Source: Neptunomonas concharum (GTDB taxonomy: Bacteria > Pseudomonadota > Gammaproteobacteria > Pseudomonadales > Balneatricaceae). From it: a DNA stretch of 64,000 nt. Both the position numbers and the translations under genes were made by a program. The notes under the pieces were generated by a model. It did not search any database. It had not been told where the DNA came from and saw only the letters and a list, made by a program, of their open reading frames with translations. Below, in pieces: positions 1 to 8,597 of the stretch (position 1 is its first letter; each line of letters begins with the position of its first letter). The DNA lies in the NCBI RefSeq assembly GCF_008630635.1, contig NZ_CP043869.1, forward strand, positions 3,038,501 through 3,102,500, in the 5' to 3' direction.

Positions 1-1
1 T

Positions 2-559
2 CTGTCCCAAGGTTCTCGTGATATCGCTCTACCTCCACAAATATCTGGAGGCTGGACATTCGGTGATCCTTCTATCTTTGAAGTCTCCTTCTCATACATG
101 CAGTTGATGATATGGGTAGTGACCTTTGTCACCATGGTTGGCCTTACTCTGTTTATATCACGCTCCCGTATGGGACGAGCTTGCCGTGCCTGTTCAGAAG
201 ACTTAGGCATGACAAACCTGCTAGGCATCGATACCAACCGTATTATCGCATTAACCTTCATTATAGGTGCCGCACTCGCTGCTATCGCGGGATTACTGTT
301 AGGACTTTACTACGGCGTGGTCAACCCCTTTGTTGGTTTCATCGCAGGTCTTAAAGCGTTTACAGCTGCAGTTTTAGGCGGAATCGGCTCCATACCGGGC
401 GCAGTATTAGGCGGTCTCATCTTAGGTGTAACCGAAGCGATGACCTCTGCATTCTTCCCATCAGAATACAAAGATGTTGTATCGTTCAGCCTCTTAGTAC
501 TGATTCTTCTATTCCGTCCTAGTGGTTTGCTAGGTAAGCCGGAGGTGGAGAAAGTCTAA
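2..559 (+). CDS. livH: Branched-chain amino acid ABC transporter permease LivH (3' part)
   Basis: The reading frame is open from base 2, so the gene begins upstream of the window; only about 185 C-terminal residues are seen. They contain hydrophobic membrane spans and the permease loop that in this family contacts the ATPases (around [19 protein letters not shown]), followed by the Gly/Ala-rich stretch [16 protein letters not shown] typical of LivH/BraD. LivH and LivM form the inner-membrane channel for leucine, isoleucine and valine import. The stop overlaps the start of livM by one base (TAATG), indicating translational coupling in the livHMGF operon. The binding protein (livJ/K) presumably lies upstream, outside the window. 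Confidence 0.93.
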   Translation: MSQGSRDIALPPQISGGWTFGDPSIFEVSFSYMQLMIWVVTFVTMVGLTLFISRSRMGRACRACSEDLGMTNLLGIDTNRIIALTFIIGAALAAIAGLLLGLYYGVVNPFVGFIAGLKAFTAAVLGGIGSIPGAVLGGLILGVTEAMTSAFFPSEYKDVVSFSLLVLILLFRPSGLLGKPEVEKV

Positions 560-1812
560 TGAGTAAGTTATCTAATGCAATTTTTGCAGCGGGTATCGCT
601 TTTGTGCTCGCTTGCCTGATGATCGGCGTCAAACTCAATACCGAAGGCACCACACTCACTGTCTCAGGTGCATCTACCGAGCAGTGGATATGGATTTTTA
701 GCGGTATTGCCTTAGTATTTTTCTCTCAACTTTTCTCAGGGCAAATTGATGCGCTGTTTGGCAAAATGCCTCTGCCTAAGTTAAGCAGCCTTTTGCCAGA
801 AGAAAAGAAGATGGCCACCCTCAAACCTTGGTTGCTAGCAGCACTGTTCGTTGGGATGATCATTTGGCCATTTATGGTTTCACGTGGCTCCGTTGATTTA
901 GCGACCTTAGCTCTGATCTATATCATGCTTGGCTTAGGCCTGAACATTGTGGTCGGCTTGGCAGGCTTATTGGATCTTGGCTATGTAGCATTCTATGCCG
1001 TAGGCGCTTACACCTATGCCCTGCTGTCACAGTATTTCGGACTTTCTTTTTGGGCTTGTTTACCCATAGCAGCAGGGCTTGCGGCACTGTTCGGCTTTCT
1101 ATTGGGTTTCCCTGTACTGAGACTAAGAGGCGACTATCTCGCTATCGTAACCTTAGGCTTTGGTGAGATTATCCGTATCCTGCTAAACAACTGGACAGCC
1201 GTTACAGGCGGGCCTAATGGTATCTCGGGTATCGATAAGCCTACACTTTTCGGCTTAGAGTTCTCCCGTAGAGCTAAAGAGGAAGGCGCGACAACCTTCC
1301 ATGAGTTTTTCGGTATCGATTACTCAAGCTCATACAAAGTAATCTTCCTTTATCTGATTGCGGTTGTATTAGTGGCTTTTGTTATCTACGTGATTAATCG
1401 ACTCATGCGCATGCCAATTGGACGCGCCTGGGAAGCACTGCGCGAAGATGAAATCGCTTGCCGTTCGCTAGGATTAAACCGCACAGCAATTAAGCTGTCC
1501 GCGTTTACCATCGGGGCTTCAACAGCGGGCTTTGCAGGTTCTTTCTTCGCGGCTCGTCAGGGATTTATCAGCCCCGAGTCCTTTATATTTATCGAGTCTG
1601 CCATCATTCTGGCGATTGTGGTTCTAGGCGGAATGGGTTCTCAGATAGGTGTTATTCTGGCAGCGGTTGTCATGACCATTTTGCCAGAGCTGGCACGAGA
1701 ATTTTCTGAGTATCGTATGCTGTTGTTCGGATTATTGATGGTTCTGATGATGCGCTGGCGTCCACAGGGTCTGGTTCCGATGAAACGTCCTCACCTGGAG
1801 CTTAAACAATGA
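559..1812 (+). CDS. livM: Branched-chain amino acid ABC transporter permease LivM
   Basis: The 417-residue inner-membrane permease matches the length of pseudomonad BraE rather than shorter LivM proteins. It has an N-terminal extension with two hydrophobic spans (residues about 7-25 and 43-62) before the conserved permease core. The core starts near residue 90 and carries the hallmarks [20 protein letters not shown] and GGPNGISGI, and the EAA-like loop [17 protein letters not shown] that contacts the ATPase. It pairs with LivH as the translocation pore. Its start overlaps the livH stop and its stop overlaps the livG start (ATGA), so the operon is tightly coupled. Confidence 0.95.
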   Translation: MSKLSNAIFAAGIAFVLACLMIGVKLNTEGTTLTVSGASTEQWIWIFSGIALVFFSQLFSGQIDALFGKMPLPKLSSLLPEEKKMATLKPWLLAALFVGMIIWPFMVSRGSVDLATLALIYIMLGLGLNIVVGLAGLLDLGYVAFYAVGAYTYALLSQYFGLSFWACLPIAAGLAALFGFLLGFPVLRLRGDYLAIVTLGFGEIIRILLNNWTAVTGGPNGISGIDKPTLFGLEFSRRAKEEGATTFHEFFGIDYSSSYKVIFLYLIAVVLVAFVIYVINRLMRMPIGRAWEALREDEIACRSLGLNRTAIKLSAFTIGASTAGFAGSFFAARQGFISPESFIFIESAIILAIVVLGGMGSQIGVILAAVVMTILPELAREFSEYRMLLFGLLMVLMMRWRPQGLVPMKRPHLELKQ

Positions 1813-2576
1813 GTCAGTTATTACTAGATGTTAATGGGCTGACCATGCAGTTTGGCGGCCTAGTTGCCGTAAATAAGGTCAACCTAAAAGTTAAGGATCG
1901 CCAGATCGTTTCTGTTATCGGCCCCAATGGCGCGGGTAAAACAACCGTGTTTAACTGCCTGTCAGGTTTTTACATTCCTACGGCTGGCAGTGTCATGTTC
2001 AAAGGCCAGGAGATCGCAGGGCTTAAAGACTTCCAGATATCCCGTAAAGGTCTGGTAAGAACCTTTCAGCATGTTCGGCTTTTCTCATCCATGACCGTGA
2101 TAGAGAACATGTTGGTTGCCCAACATCGCCACTTAAATACCAGCTTAATGGCCGGTTTATTTAAAACGCCCTCCTATCGTCGATTGGAACAGGAAGCGAT
2201 GGATCGTGCTGTTCATTGGCTTAAAGAGGTAGATCTGCTGCAATTCGCTAACCGTGAATCGGGCAATCTATCCTACGGACAGCAGCGCCGCCTTGAAATT
2301 GCACGCTGCATGGTGACTCAGCCTGAGTTACTTATGCTGGATGAGCCGGCAGCAGGCCTTAACCCAAATGAGACCAAGGAGCTTGATGAGCTGATTATCA
2401 AGCTAAGGGATGAACATGAAATCTCTATTCTGCTTATCGAGCATGATATGGGGCTAGTAATGGGCATCTCTGATCATATCTATGTGATTGCACAGGGTAC
2501 ACCGTTGGCTGATGGCGATGCTGATCAGATCAAAAACAACCCTGATGTTATCAAAGCATATCTTGGGGAGGCGTAA
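1809..2576 (+). CDS. livG: Branched-chain amino acid ABC transporter ATPase LivG
   Basis: This 255-residue ABC ATPase has Walker [10 protein letters not shown] (about residues 38-46), the signature [13 protein letters not shown] and Walker [14 protein letters not shown], followed by the switch histidine in LIEHDM. The order and the AAGLNP Walker B context are typical of LivG/BraF. It powers the LivHM permease from the cytoplasmic face together with LivF. It overlaps livM by four bases, and livF follows after one base, within a single operon. Confidence 0.96.
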   Translation: MSQLLLDVNGLTMQFGGLVAVNKVNLKVKDRQIVSVIGPNGAGKTTVFNCLSGFYIPTAGSVMFKGQEIAGLKDFQISRKGLVRTFQHVRLFSSMTVIENMLVAQHRHLNTSLMAGLFKTPSYRRLEQEAMDRAVHWLKEVDLLQFANRESGNLSYGQQRRLEIARCMVTQPELLMLDEPAAGLNPNETKELDELIIKLRDEHEISILLIEHDMGLVMGISDHIYVIAQGTPLADGDADQIKNNPDVIKAYLGEA

Positions 2577-2577
2577 G

Positions 2578-3279
2578 ATGCTGAAGCTGGAAAATGTAAA
2601 CACCCATTACGGCCAGATTCAGGCGTTGCACGATATCTCTCTAGAAGTAAAGCAAGGTGAGATTGTTACCCTGATTGGCGCTAACGGTGCGGGCAAAACC
2701 ACATTGATGATGACCATCTGTGGCGACCCTCGCGCATCATCAGGAAAAATCTTCTTTGATAACGAAGAGATATCCTCAGTCAACACCCCTGAAATCATGC
2801 GCAAAGGTCTGGCTGTGGTGCCAGAAGGTCGCCGTGTATTTTCACGACTGACTGTGCAAGAAAACCTACACATGGGAGCTTATTTTCGCTCCAAAGCGGA
2901 ATATGAAGAAACTCTTGAGCAGGTACTGGCTCTTTTCCCACGTTTGCAGGAGCGTATTGATCAACGCGCAGGCACCATGTCAGGCGGTGAACAACAGATG
3001 CTAGCTATCGGTCGCGCTATGATGAGCCGCCCTCGCATGATCTTGCTAGACGAGCCCTCACTAGGTCTTGCTCCCATTATCATTCAACAAATTTTCGATA
3101 TTATCGAAAAGCTTCGTGATGACGGCGTGACGATCTTCCTTGTCGAGCAGAATGCGAACCAGGCTCTACGTATTGCAGACCGAGGTTATGTCATGGAAAA
3201 CGGCCGTGTCACCCTCAGCGATACAGGCGCTGCTCTGCTTGTGAATGAGGATGTGCGTAAAGCCTACCTCGGCGGCTAA
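2578..3279 (+). CDS. livF: Branched-chain amino acid ABC transporter ATPase LivF
   Basis: This 233-residue ABC ATPase has Walker A GANGAGKTT, signature MSGGEQQMLAIGRAM and Walker B ILLDEPSLGLAP, the classic LivF/BraG version. A longer frame runs upstream inside livG, but the ATG at 2578 gives the family length and is preceded by GGGGAGG (about 2565-2571), so it is taken as the start. It is the partner ATPase of LivG and the last gene of the operon, ending just before a rho-independent terminator. Confidence 0.96.
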   Translation: MLKLENVNTHYGQIQALHDISLEVKQGEIVTLIGANGAGKTTLMMTICGDPRASSGKIFFDNEEISSVNTPEIMRKGLAVVPEGRRVFSRLTVQENLHMGAYFRSKAEYEETLEQVLALFPRLQERIDQRAGTMSGGEQQMLAIGRAMMSRPRMILLDEPSLGLAPIIIQQIFDIIEKLRDDGVTIFLVEQNANQALRIADRGYVMENGRVTLSDTGAALLVNEDVRKAYLGG

Positions 3280-3300
3280 GCAAAGATTTGCCTTTTTCTA

Positions 3301-3324
3301 AAACCACCCGAGGGTGGTTTTTTT
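3301..3324 (+). terminator. Rho-independent terminator of the liv operon
   Basis: AAACCACC is followed by a CGAG tetraloop and GGTGGTTT, giving an eight-pair stem that runs directly into a T tract (seven T in all from 3318). It sits 21 bases after the livF stop. Confidence 0.92.
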
Positions 3325-3412
3325 GTTTAAGGAAGAATCTCCTGCAGATAAAAAATCTTTGTCTATACTGATCTTTACTAAGATCTGGAAAGATGAATCA
3401 GGAAATTTCGAA

Positions 3413-4345
3413 ATGTCTCAACAACAATTCCGCCTTGTCACCCGTAGCGACTTTGATGGCCTAGTCTGCGCCGTTCTACTCAAACACCTGAATCTGATCA
3501 ACGATATCAAGTTTGTACATCCCAAAGATATGCAGGATGGAAGCATCGAGATAACACCGCAAGATATCACCACCAACCTGCCTTACGTAGCTACCGCCAA
3601 TTTGGTATTTGATCATCATTTATCTGAAACACTACGTAACACGGGTACCCGTAACAATCACATTATTGACCCAGAAGCCCCGTCTGCCGCACGTGTTGTC
3701 TGGAAGCACTATGGCGGCCATAGCGTTTTCCCCGCCAGTTGGGATGAGATGATGGAAGCCGTCGACAAAGGCGACTCCGCACAATACAACCAAGAAGAGG
3801 TTCTAAATCCTAAAAAGTGGGAACTATTAAACTTCTTGATGGATGCTCGCACAGGCTTAGGCCGATTCAGGGAGTTCCGTATCTCCAACTACAACCTGAT
3901 GATGGATCTGATCGACTATTGTAAAAACCACAGTATTGAGCAAATCTTTGAGCTGCCCGATGTAAAAGAACGTGTTGAGCTGTATTTCGAACATGAAGCC
4001 AAATTTAAAGATCAAATACAGCGTTGTGCCACCGTTCATGAAAATCTGGTGGTTTTGGATCTGCGCAACGAAGAAACTATCTATGCTGGTAACCGCTTTG
4101 TTATTTACGCGCTCTTTCCTCAATGTAATATCTCTATCCATGTCCTCTGGGGTTTAAAGCAACAGAACACGGTGTTTGCTACCGGTAAATCCATCTTCGA
4201 CCGGAGCGCCCAAACCAATGTCGGCGAATTGATGCTGGCCTATGGCGGCGGCGGTCACCAAGCGGCAGGCACCTGCCAGGTGGATAACGATAAAGCAGAA
4301 GAAACCCTTCAAGCGCTGATCACACAAATCAATAAAGACGGCTAA
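3413..4345 (+). CDS. DHH-family phosphoesterase (exopolyphosphatase-like)
   Basis: This 310-residue protein has the DHH-superfamily metal-binding signature: RSDFDGLVCAVLL near the N-terminus, DHHLSE at about residue 68, and the C-terminal DHHA1 motif GGGGHQAAG. Such proteins are manganese-dependent phosphoesterases; members like this are often called exopolyphosphatase-like, but the substrate (polyphosphate, nanoRNA or a nucleotide) cannot be read from sequence. The ATG at 3413 is chosen because it follows AGGAAA and lies beyond the liv terminator; a longer in-frame start would sit inside that hairpin. pilU follows after 13 bases, so the two may be cotranscribed. Confidence 0.8.
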   Translation: MSQQQFRLVTRSDFDGLVCAVLLKHLNLINDIKFVHPKDMQDGSIEITPQDITTNLPYVATANLVFDHHLSETLRNTGTRNNHIIDPEAPSAARVVWKHYGGHSVFPASWDEMMEAVDKGDSAQYNQEEVLNPKKWELLNFLMDARTGLGRFREFRISNYNLMMDLIDYCKNHSIEQIFELPDVKERVELYFEHEAKFKDQIQRCATVHENLVVLDLRNEETIYAGNRFVIYALFPQCNISIHVLWGLKQQNTVFATGKSIFDRSAQTNVGELMLAYGGGGHQAAGTCQVDNDKAEETLQALITQINKDG

Positions 4346-4358
4346 GAGAGCACCCAAC

Positions 4359-5525
4359 ATGGACTTTTACGATTGCCTGCGCCTGTTGGCTGCCAAGGAC
4401 GGATCTGACCTTTATCTTTCAACAGGCGCACCGCCGTGCGCCAAATTTCAGGGGGTATTAAAACCTCTCAGCAAAGTACCCTATCAGGCAGGTGATATAG
4501 AAAAGATCGCTATGTCGGTAATGGATGAGGAACAACGCAATACGTTCCAGCATGAGTTGGAGATGAACCTTGCAATCTCTATTGATAAGGTTGGCCGCTT
4601 CCGGCTTAATATTTTCAAACAGCGCAATGATGTGTCGATGGTAGCGCGTAATATCAAAACAGATATTCCGCGGATGGCGGACTTGGGGCTTCCGGATGTA
4701 CTGAAAGAAGTGATCATGGCAAAACGAGGACTGGTGCTATTCGTTGGTGGCACAGGCTCAGGTAAATCTACGTCACTGGCTGCGCTCATTGATCATCGCA
4801 ATAGTAACAGCGGTGGTCACATCATCACGATCGAAGACCCTATTGAGTTCGTCCACCACCACAAGAAATCGATTGTAAACCAGCGAGAGGTGGGGGTAGA
4901 CACCCGCAGTTTTCACAACGCCTTGGTTAATACATTGCGACAAGCCCCTGATGTTATTCTGATTGGAGAGGTCCGTGATAAAGAAACCATGGAACACTGC
5001 CTCTCCTTTGCTGAAACCGGCCACTTAGCTATTTCAACGCTTCATGCGAACAACGCAAATCAAGCCTTTGACCGCATTATCAACTTTTTCCCTGACGAGA
5101 AGCGCAATCAGCTACTCACCGACCTTTCTCTCAATGTTCAGGCGATTATTTCACAGCGATTAGTCAGAACCGTGGATGGTAAACGTGCAGCCGCTATCGA
5201 GATTTTACTTGGCACCTCTACCATCAAAGAACTAATCCTTAAAGGCGATATTGATGGTATCAAAGAGATAATGGAAAAATCCGAGGCGCTAGGTATGCAA
5301 ACCTTCGATTCAGCGCTTTTCAAACTAGCCATTGCCGGTACCATCAGCGAAGAGGAAGCGATCAAAAACGCAGACTCCCCTAATAATGTTCGCTTAAAAC
5401 TAAAACTACGCGCCGATGGTAATGCAAGCAGCGGGGGGATGAGTTTCAGCCTAGAAGAAGATAAGAAAGAAGCAAAGAAAAAAGATGAGGAGGAAGATGA
5501 ACACAAAGGACAAACGGTCTTCTAA
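4359..5525 (+). CDS. pilU: Type IV pilus retraction ATPase PilU
   Basis: This 388-residue hexameric secretion-type ATPase acts at the inner-membrane base of type IV pili, where PilU assists PilT in retraction. Visible motifs are Walker A GGTGSGKST (about 128-136), the Asp box ITIEDPIEFVH, Walker B DVILIGEVRDKETM and the His box STLHANNANQA. The N-terminal PAS-like part and the long charged tail rich in Lys/Glu/Asp (residues about 365-385) match PilU rather than the shorter PilT. pilT is not next to it in this window. A FimX-like pilus regulator is encoded at 27.0 kb. Confidence 0.9.
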   Translation: MDFYDCLRLLAAKDGSDLYLSTGAPPCAKFQGVLKPLSKVPYQAGDIEKIAMSVMDEEQRNTFQHELEMNLAISIDKVGRFRLNIFKQRNDVSMVARNIKTDIPRMADLGLPDVLKEVIMAKRGLVLFVGGTGSGKSTSLAALIDHRNSNSGGHIITIEDPIEFVHHHKKSIVNQREVGVDTRSFHNALVNTLRQAPDVILIGEVRDKETMEHCLSFAETGHLAISTLHANNANQAFDRIINFFPDEKRNQLLTDLSLNVQAIISQRLVRTVDGKRAAAIEILLGTSTIKELILKGDIDGIKEIMEKSEALGMQTFDSALFKLAIAGTISEEEAIKNADSPNNVRLKLKLRADGNASSGGMSFSLEEDKKEAKKKDEEEDEHKGQTVF

Positions 5526-5588
5526 ACTATGCAGCCCTTCACGCTTAAGGTACATTCACGCCAAAGCCATCCACATCGGACTTAATAG

Positions 5589-5993
5589 ATGAATGATATT
5601 ATTGCAGAGCTTAGAGAAAAAAATCAGGATCGTTTTGGCTCCATGGAACTGCCCGACGACGACTTGCTCGTTGAGCTCGAGGAGGAGATCCTTATCTCCA
5701 TACCGGCAGACCTGAAGGAGTACCTGCTATACGGTAGTGATGTCGTTGTTGGCTCGCTCTCTCCGGTAACAGCGTCCGACCCCCATGCCCACACCCACCT
5801 TCCCGAAGTAACGGCAACAGCGTGGTCGTTGGGGCTTCCCAGAGAACTGATACCCATCTGTGAAGCCAACGAGGGCTACTATTTCATTTCCCAGGAGGGT
5901 AGTGTTGGCTTTTGGTCAGCCGAAGACGATATCACAGAAGATCAGTGGGAAACCCTTTGGGAGTGGATCACCGATGTATGGATGGAGAGCTAA
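5589..5993 (+). CDS. SMI1/KNR4-fold protein
   Basis: This acidic protein of 134 residues resembles the SMI1/KNR4 (SUKH) superfamily: an early IPADLKEYLLYGSD segment, a central PRELIPICEANEGYYFIS strand pair, and a late FWSAEDDITEDQWETLWEWI segment. SUKH proteins are often immunity proteins for polymorphic toxins, but many are stand-alone regulators or unknowns. No toxin gene lies directly upstream; the neighbour is pilU, 63 bases before it, and a convergent gene with a nuclease-like domain ends 17 bases after it. The role is unknown. Confidence 0.65.
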   Translation: MNDIIAELREKNQDRFGSMELPDDDLLVELEEEILISIPADLKEYLLYGSDVVVGSLSPVTASDPHAHTHLPEVTATAWSLGLPRELIPICEANEGYYFISQEGSVGFWSAEDDITEDQWETLWEWITDVWMES

Positions 5994-6009
5994 CGCTCTC
6001 CTTCACTTG

Positions 6010-6912
6010 CTAATAGGTCTCAACCCCAAACTTTAATAACATTCGTGGCAAAATGTCATCAAGGTTTTGCACGTCAGACTCTTTCAGCTCAATAAGGTTT
6101 AATCCGTATTTGGCATATATCTGTAACTTCTCATGCTTACGTTTGAGGTATTTCGGATCATTTTCATACCCCCAATACTCAAGGTACACCTTTCCACCCG
6201 GGATATAAAAATCACAGTAGACATCCTCTTCGACCGGCAACTTTCGCTCGTAAGCATGAACGATTTCCGCCATGTAGAGCCAGTTATCGATTAACATTTC
6301 AGCTTTAGAGCGAACCTGATGACCATCAGCGGTCCGAAAGTTCGCAGGAAACTTTTGCCGAAAAGACAACGTTTCATTATCTGTGGCCTCATTTAGACCC
6401 AAGGCTTGCCCTAGGTCTCCCTTTAGTGCTTTTAATGAGAGTTCAAATGCACGGTTACTTAACAGCGTTTGTGGCCATAAAGCATAGGGAATACCGGTGC
6501 GATGACTCTCTTTCTGCACACCTCCTAGTGCTTGCCCCTGAGGGGTTACTTGCCACCCTTTAAGGTGTCGATTAATCCACCCAAGCTCAGACAAAAGAGC
6601 ATTAATCTGACGCGCAGAAAGTTCAACTTCTTTACCAATTTGGCTGGCTGTCACCCTCGTTTGATCACTACTGACCACAACAGCGGGCATATCATCAGGC
6701 ATACGTAACGTTTTAGGCCAGACAATATACAGGCCAAACTTATCACTTTTTTTCGCCTCTCCTCCTTGCTTTCGACCAGCGTCTGTAAGCTCCCAAGCAT
6801 CCTGATGCCTGATAATCCAACCTGCTTGTTCAAACCGACTAAACAGTTCTTTACCCGTCACCCCCATGATTTTTGAAAGTGCGGTGGTTGAAACTTTATC
6901 GCTATCACTCAT
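6010..6912 (-). CDS. Protein with duplicated N-terminal module and PD-(D/E)XK-like nuclease domain
   Basis: This 300-residue protein has no family name I can assign. Residues about 6-150 contain two copies of a winged-helix-like module with the pattern GW-I-x-RH-x(2-4)-W-x(2)-T-x(2)-G-x(3)-GG followed by WPxTL, so the N-terminal half is an internal duplication. The C-terminal 100 residues look like a PD-(D/E)XK nuclease fold: RSKAEMLIDNWL, then YCDFYI, VYLEYWG and NLIELKE, with the core lysine apparently replaced (EYW in place of ExK). The ATG at 6912 is chosen for its AGGAA nine bases upstream; longer in-frame starts lack this. It is convergent with the SMI1-fold gene and divergent from the sigma-54 activator. 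A DNA-binding or repair role is only an inference. Confidence 0.6.
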   Translation of the reverse strand: MSDSDKVSTTALSKIMGVTGKELFSRFEQAGWIIRHQDAWELTDAGRKQGGEAKKSDKFGLYIVWPKTLRMPDDMPAVVVSSDQTRVTASQIGKEVELSARQINALLSELGWINRHLKGWQVTPQGQALGGVQKESHRTGIPYALWPQTLLSNRAFELSLKALKGDLGQALGLNEATDNETLSFRQKFPANFRTADGHQVRSKAEMLIDNWLYMAEIVHAYERKLPVEEDVYCDFYIPGGKVYLEYWGYENDPKYLKRKHEKLQIYAKYGLNLIELKESDVQNLDDILPRMLLKFGVETY

Positions 6913-7049
6913 AAAATCCATTTCCTGAATTTTCGTCACAAAGAAAGCAGACAAACAAGGTAGCCCCTTGCGTTCTGCATCATATCTGAGTACAAAACTA
7001 TAGAGTACTGATCCAAAAAATAAATACAAAAAGCAAAGGATGCCGAAAA

Positions 7050-8480
7050 ATGAATGCGTTTGGACAATCCGTCAGTTTAGAAGACCTTCTAAGCGGACAA
7101 CCGATTGATCAACATCCGTTTGAGCTACTCTCAGGATTGTGTGAAGGTGCAATCGCTGTAGATGCCAACTGTCGTATCATCTGGATCAGCCCACAATACC
7201 GAGAACTGATCAATATTCCCAAAGACCAAGATCTTATTGGTACCCCTATCGACAAAGTACTACCGACCACCCAAATTCCCCGTGTTGTCAAAAGCGGCAA
7301 ACCCACATTTGTCGATTTAATGCAGATCCATGGGCGCTGGTGCGTGGTAACCCGCATGCCATTAAAAGACCCTAACGGCAAAGTGATCGGTGCTATCGGT
7401 TTCATTTTTTATACCGACTTAGAGAGTCTAGGCCCGCTGTTTGATAAATTCGCACGTTTAAAACGCCAACTGGAGCAACAAAAACTGATTCGCCCCTCCC
7501 GCTATGGTTTAGATGATATTGTTGGGCAATCAGACATTATTCAACAGCTCAAGAGACAAGCACGGCGCGCGGCACAACTGGACACTACGGTTCTTCTACT
7601 AGGCGAAACCGGAACTGGAAAGGAGTTGTTAGCCCAAGGGATTCATCAAGCATCACCTCGCAGTGGCGGGCCTTTTGTTGGCATCAACATGGCAGCACTA
7701 CCGGAATCGTTAGTAGAGGCTGAACTCTTCGGCGCCGCACCCGGCGCTTATACAGGCCTCGACAAATGTGGCCGAAAAGGCAAAGTGCAGCTGGCCAGTG
7801 GCGGTACCCTCTTTCTTGATGAAATCGCAGAGATGCCCCTCTCTATGCAAGCTAAGCTATTACGGGTGCTGCAAGAGCGAGAAGTCGAGGCATTAGGCTC
7901 CAATCGCCTTGAGCAAGTCGATGTCCGAGTGATTGCAGCCACCTCTCAAGACTTAAAAACGCTGGTGGATGATGGCAAGTTCAGGGCAGATCTCTACTAT
8001 CGACTCAATGTCCTACCTATCAAACTTGCGCCACTACGAGAGCGCAACGAAGACATCCCTCTATTATGCTCCCATATTCTCAATATTATTCAGCAACAGG
8101 CTCAAATTCCGGCACCAGAGCTTTCAGAAACAGCTTCCAACTGGCTGATAAACTACCCATGGCCAGGTAATGTCAGAGAGCTGCACAACCGCCTGGAAAG
8201 AGCTTGTGTTATGGCCGAAGGCAGCGCCATTGAGCCGGGAGATTTAGGCGCCTATGACGATCTGCCCTCAATTATCCCCCTTCCAAACGCCCCAACCGAA
8301 CTCATCAACGCCCGCCGGGATGCGGACCGGCATAGCATCGCAATGGCACTTGAGAAGACAGGCGGTAATAAAAGCAAAGCAGCCAAATTATTAGGCATAT
8401 CTCGAGCGACCTTATATGAGCGCTTGAAAAAGTGTCAGGAGATCATCTCAGCAGACAATAACCATACAAAGATGTATTGA
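7050..8480 (+). CDS. Sigma-54-dependent transcriptional activator (PAS, AAA+, Fis-type HTH)
   Basis: This enhancer-binding protein of 476 residues has an N-terminal PAS-like sensor (about 10-140), a AAA+ domain with Walker A GETGTGKE and Walker B GGTLFLDEIAEMP, the R-finger region FRADLYYRLNVLPI, and a Fis-type C-terminal helix-turn-helix (NKSKAAKLLGISRATLYERL). The loop that touches sigma-54, normally GAFTGA, reads GAYTGL here (residues 232-237), so the final alanine is changed. There is no phosphoreceiver domain, so the signal is probably a small molecule sensed by the PAS part. It is followed by a CoA-transferase gene with a sigma-54 promoter, its likely target. Confidence 0.88.
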   Translation: MNAFGQSVSLEDLLSGQPIDQHPFELLSGLCEGAIAVDANCRIIWISPQYRELINIPKDQDLIGTPIDKVLPTTQIPRVVKSGKPTFVDLMQIHGRWCVVTRMPLKDPNGKVIGAIGFIFYTDLESLGPLFDKFARLKRQLEQQKLIRPSRYGLDDIVGQSDIIQQLKRQARRAAQLDTTVLLLGETGTGKELLAQGIHQASPRSGGPFVGINMAALPESLVEAELFGAAPGAYTGLDKCGRKGKVQLASGGTLFLDEIAEMPLSMQAKLLRVLQEREVEALGSNRLEQVDVRVIAATSQDLKTLVDDGKFRADLYYRLNVLPIKLAPLRERNEDIPLLCSHILNIIQQQAQIPAPELSETASNWLINYPWPGNVRELHNRLERACVMAEGSAIEPGDLGAYDDLPSIIPLPNAPTELINARRDADRHSIAMALEKTGGNKSKAAKLLGISRATLYERLKKCQEIISADNNHTKMY

Positions 8481-8490
8481 AAACCATACA
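8460..8490 (+). promoter_or_regulatory. Candidate upstream activator site for the sigma-54 regulator
   Basis: A direct repeat AACCATACA occurs at 8460-8468 and 8482-8490, 22 bases apart (two helical turns). The first copy overlaps an inverted repeat ATACA-N4-TGTAT at 8464-8477. The element lies about 80-110 bases upstream of the predicted start site of the CoA-transferase promoter, the usual place for an enhancer site. Its role is inferred from position and symmetry. Confidence 0.45.
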
Positions 8491-8542
8491 CTTAAATAAT
8501 CAAAAAATAATTAACCCTTTGTTTTATATTAAAAAAACAATA

Positions 8543-8558
8543 TGGCCTAGCTTTTGCT
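8543..8558 (+). promoter_or_regulatory. Sigma-54 (-24/-12) promoter of the CoA-transferase gene
   Basis: TGGCCTAGCTTTTGCT has the invariant GG (8544-8545) and GC (8556-8557) separated by exactly ten bases and a TTTTGCT -12 element. The predicted start site is near 8569, about 30 bases before the ATG. The gene just upstream encodes a sigma-54 activator, which strengthens the call. Confidence 0.8.
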
Positions 8559-8597
8559 CAACAATGAATACTATAAAAATTAATGTAGGTGATATTC

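Noticed and set aside
2488-2577. Upstream extension of livF inside livG
   Set aside because: Thirty extra codons do not match the family, and the ATG at 2578 has a strong ribosome site.
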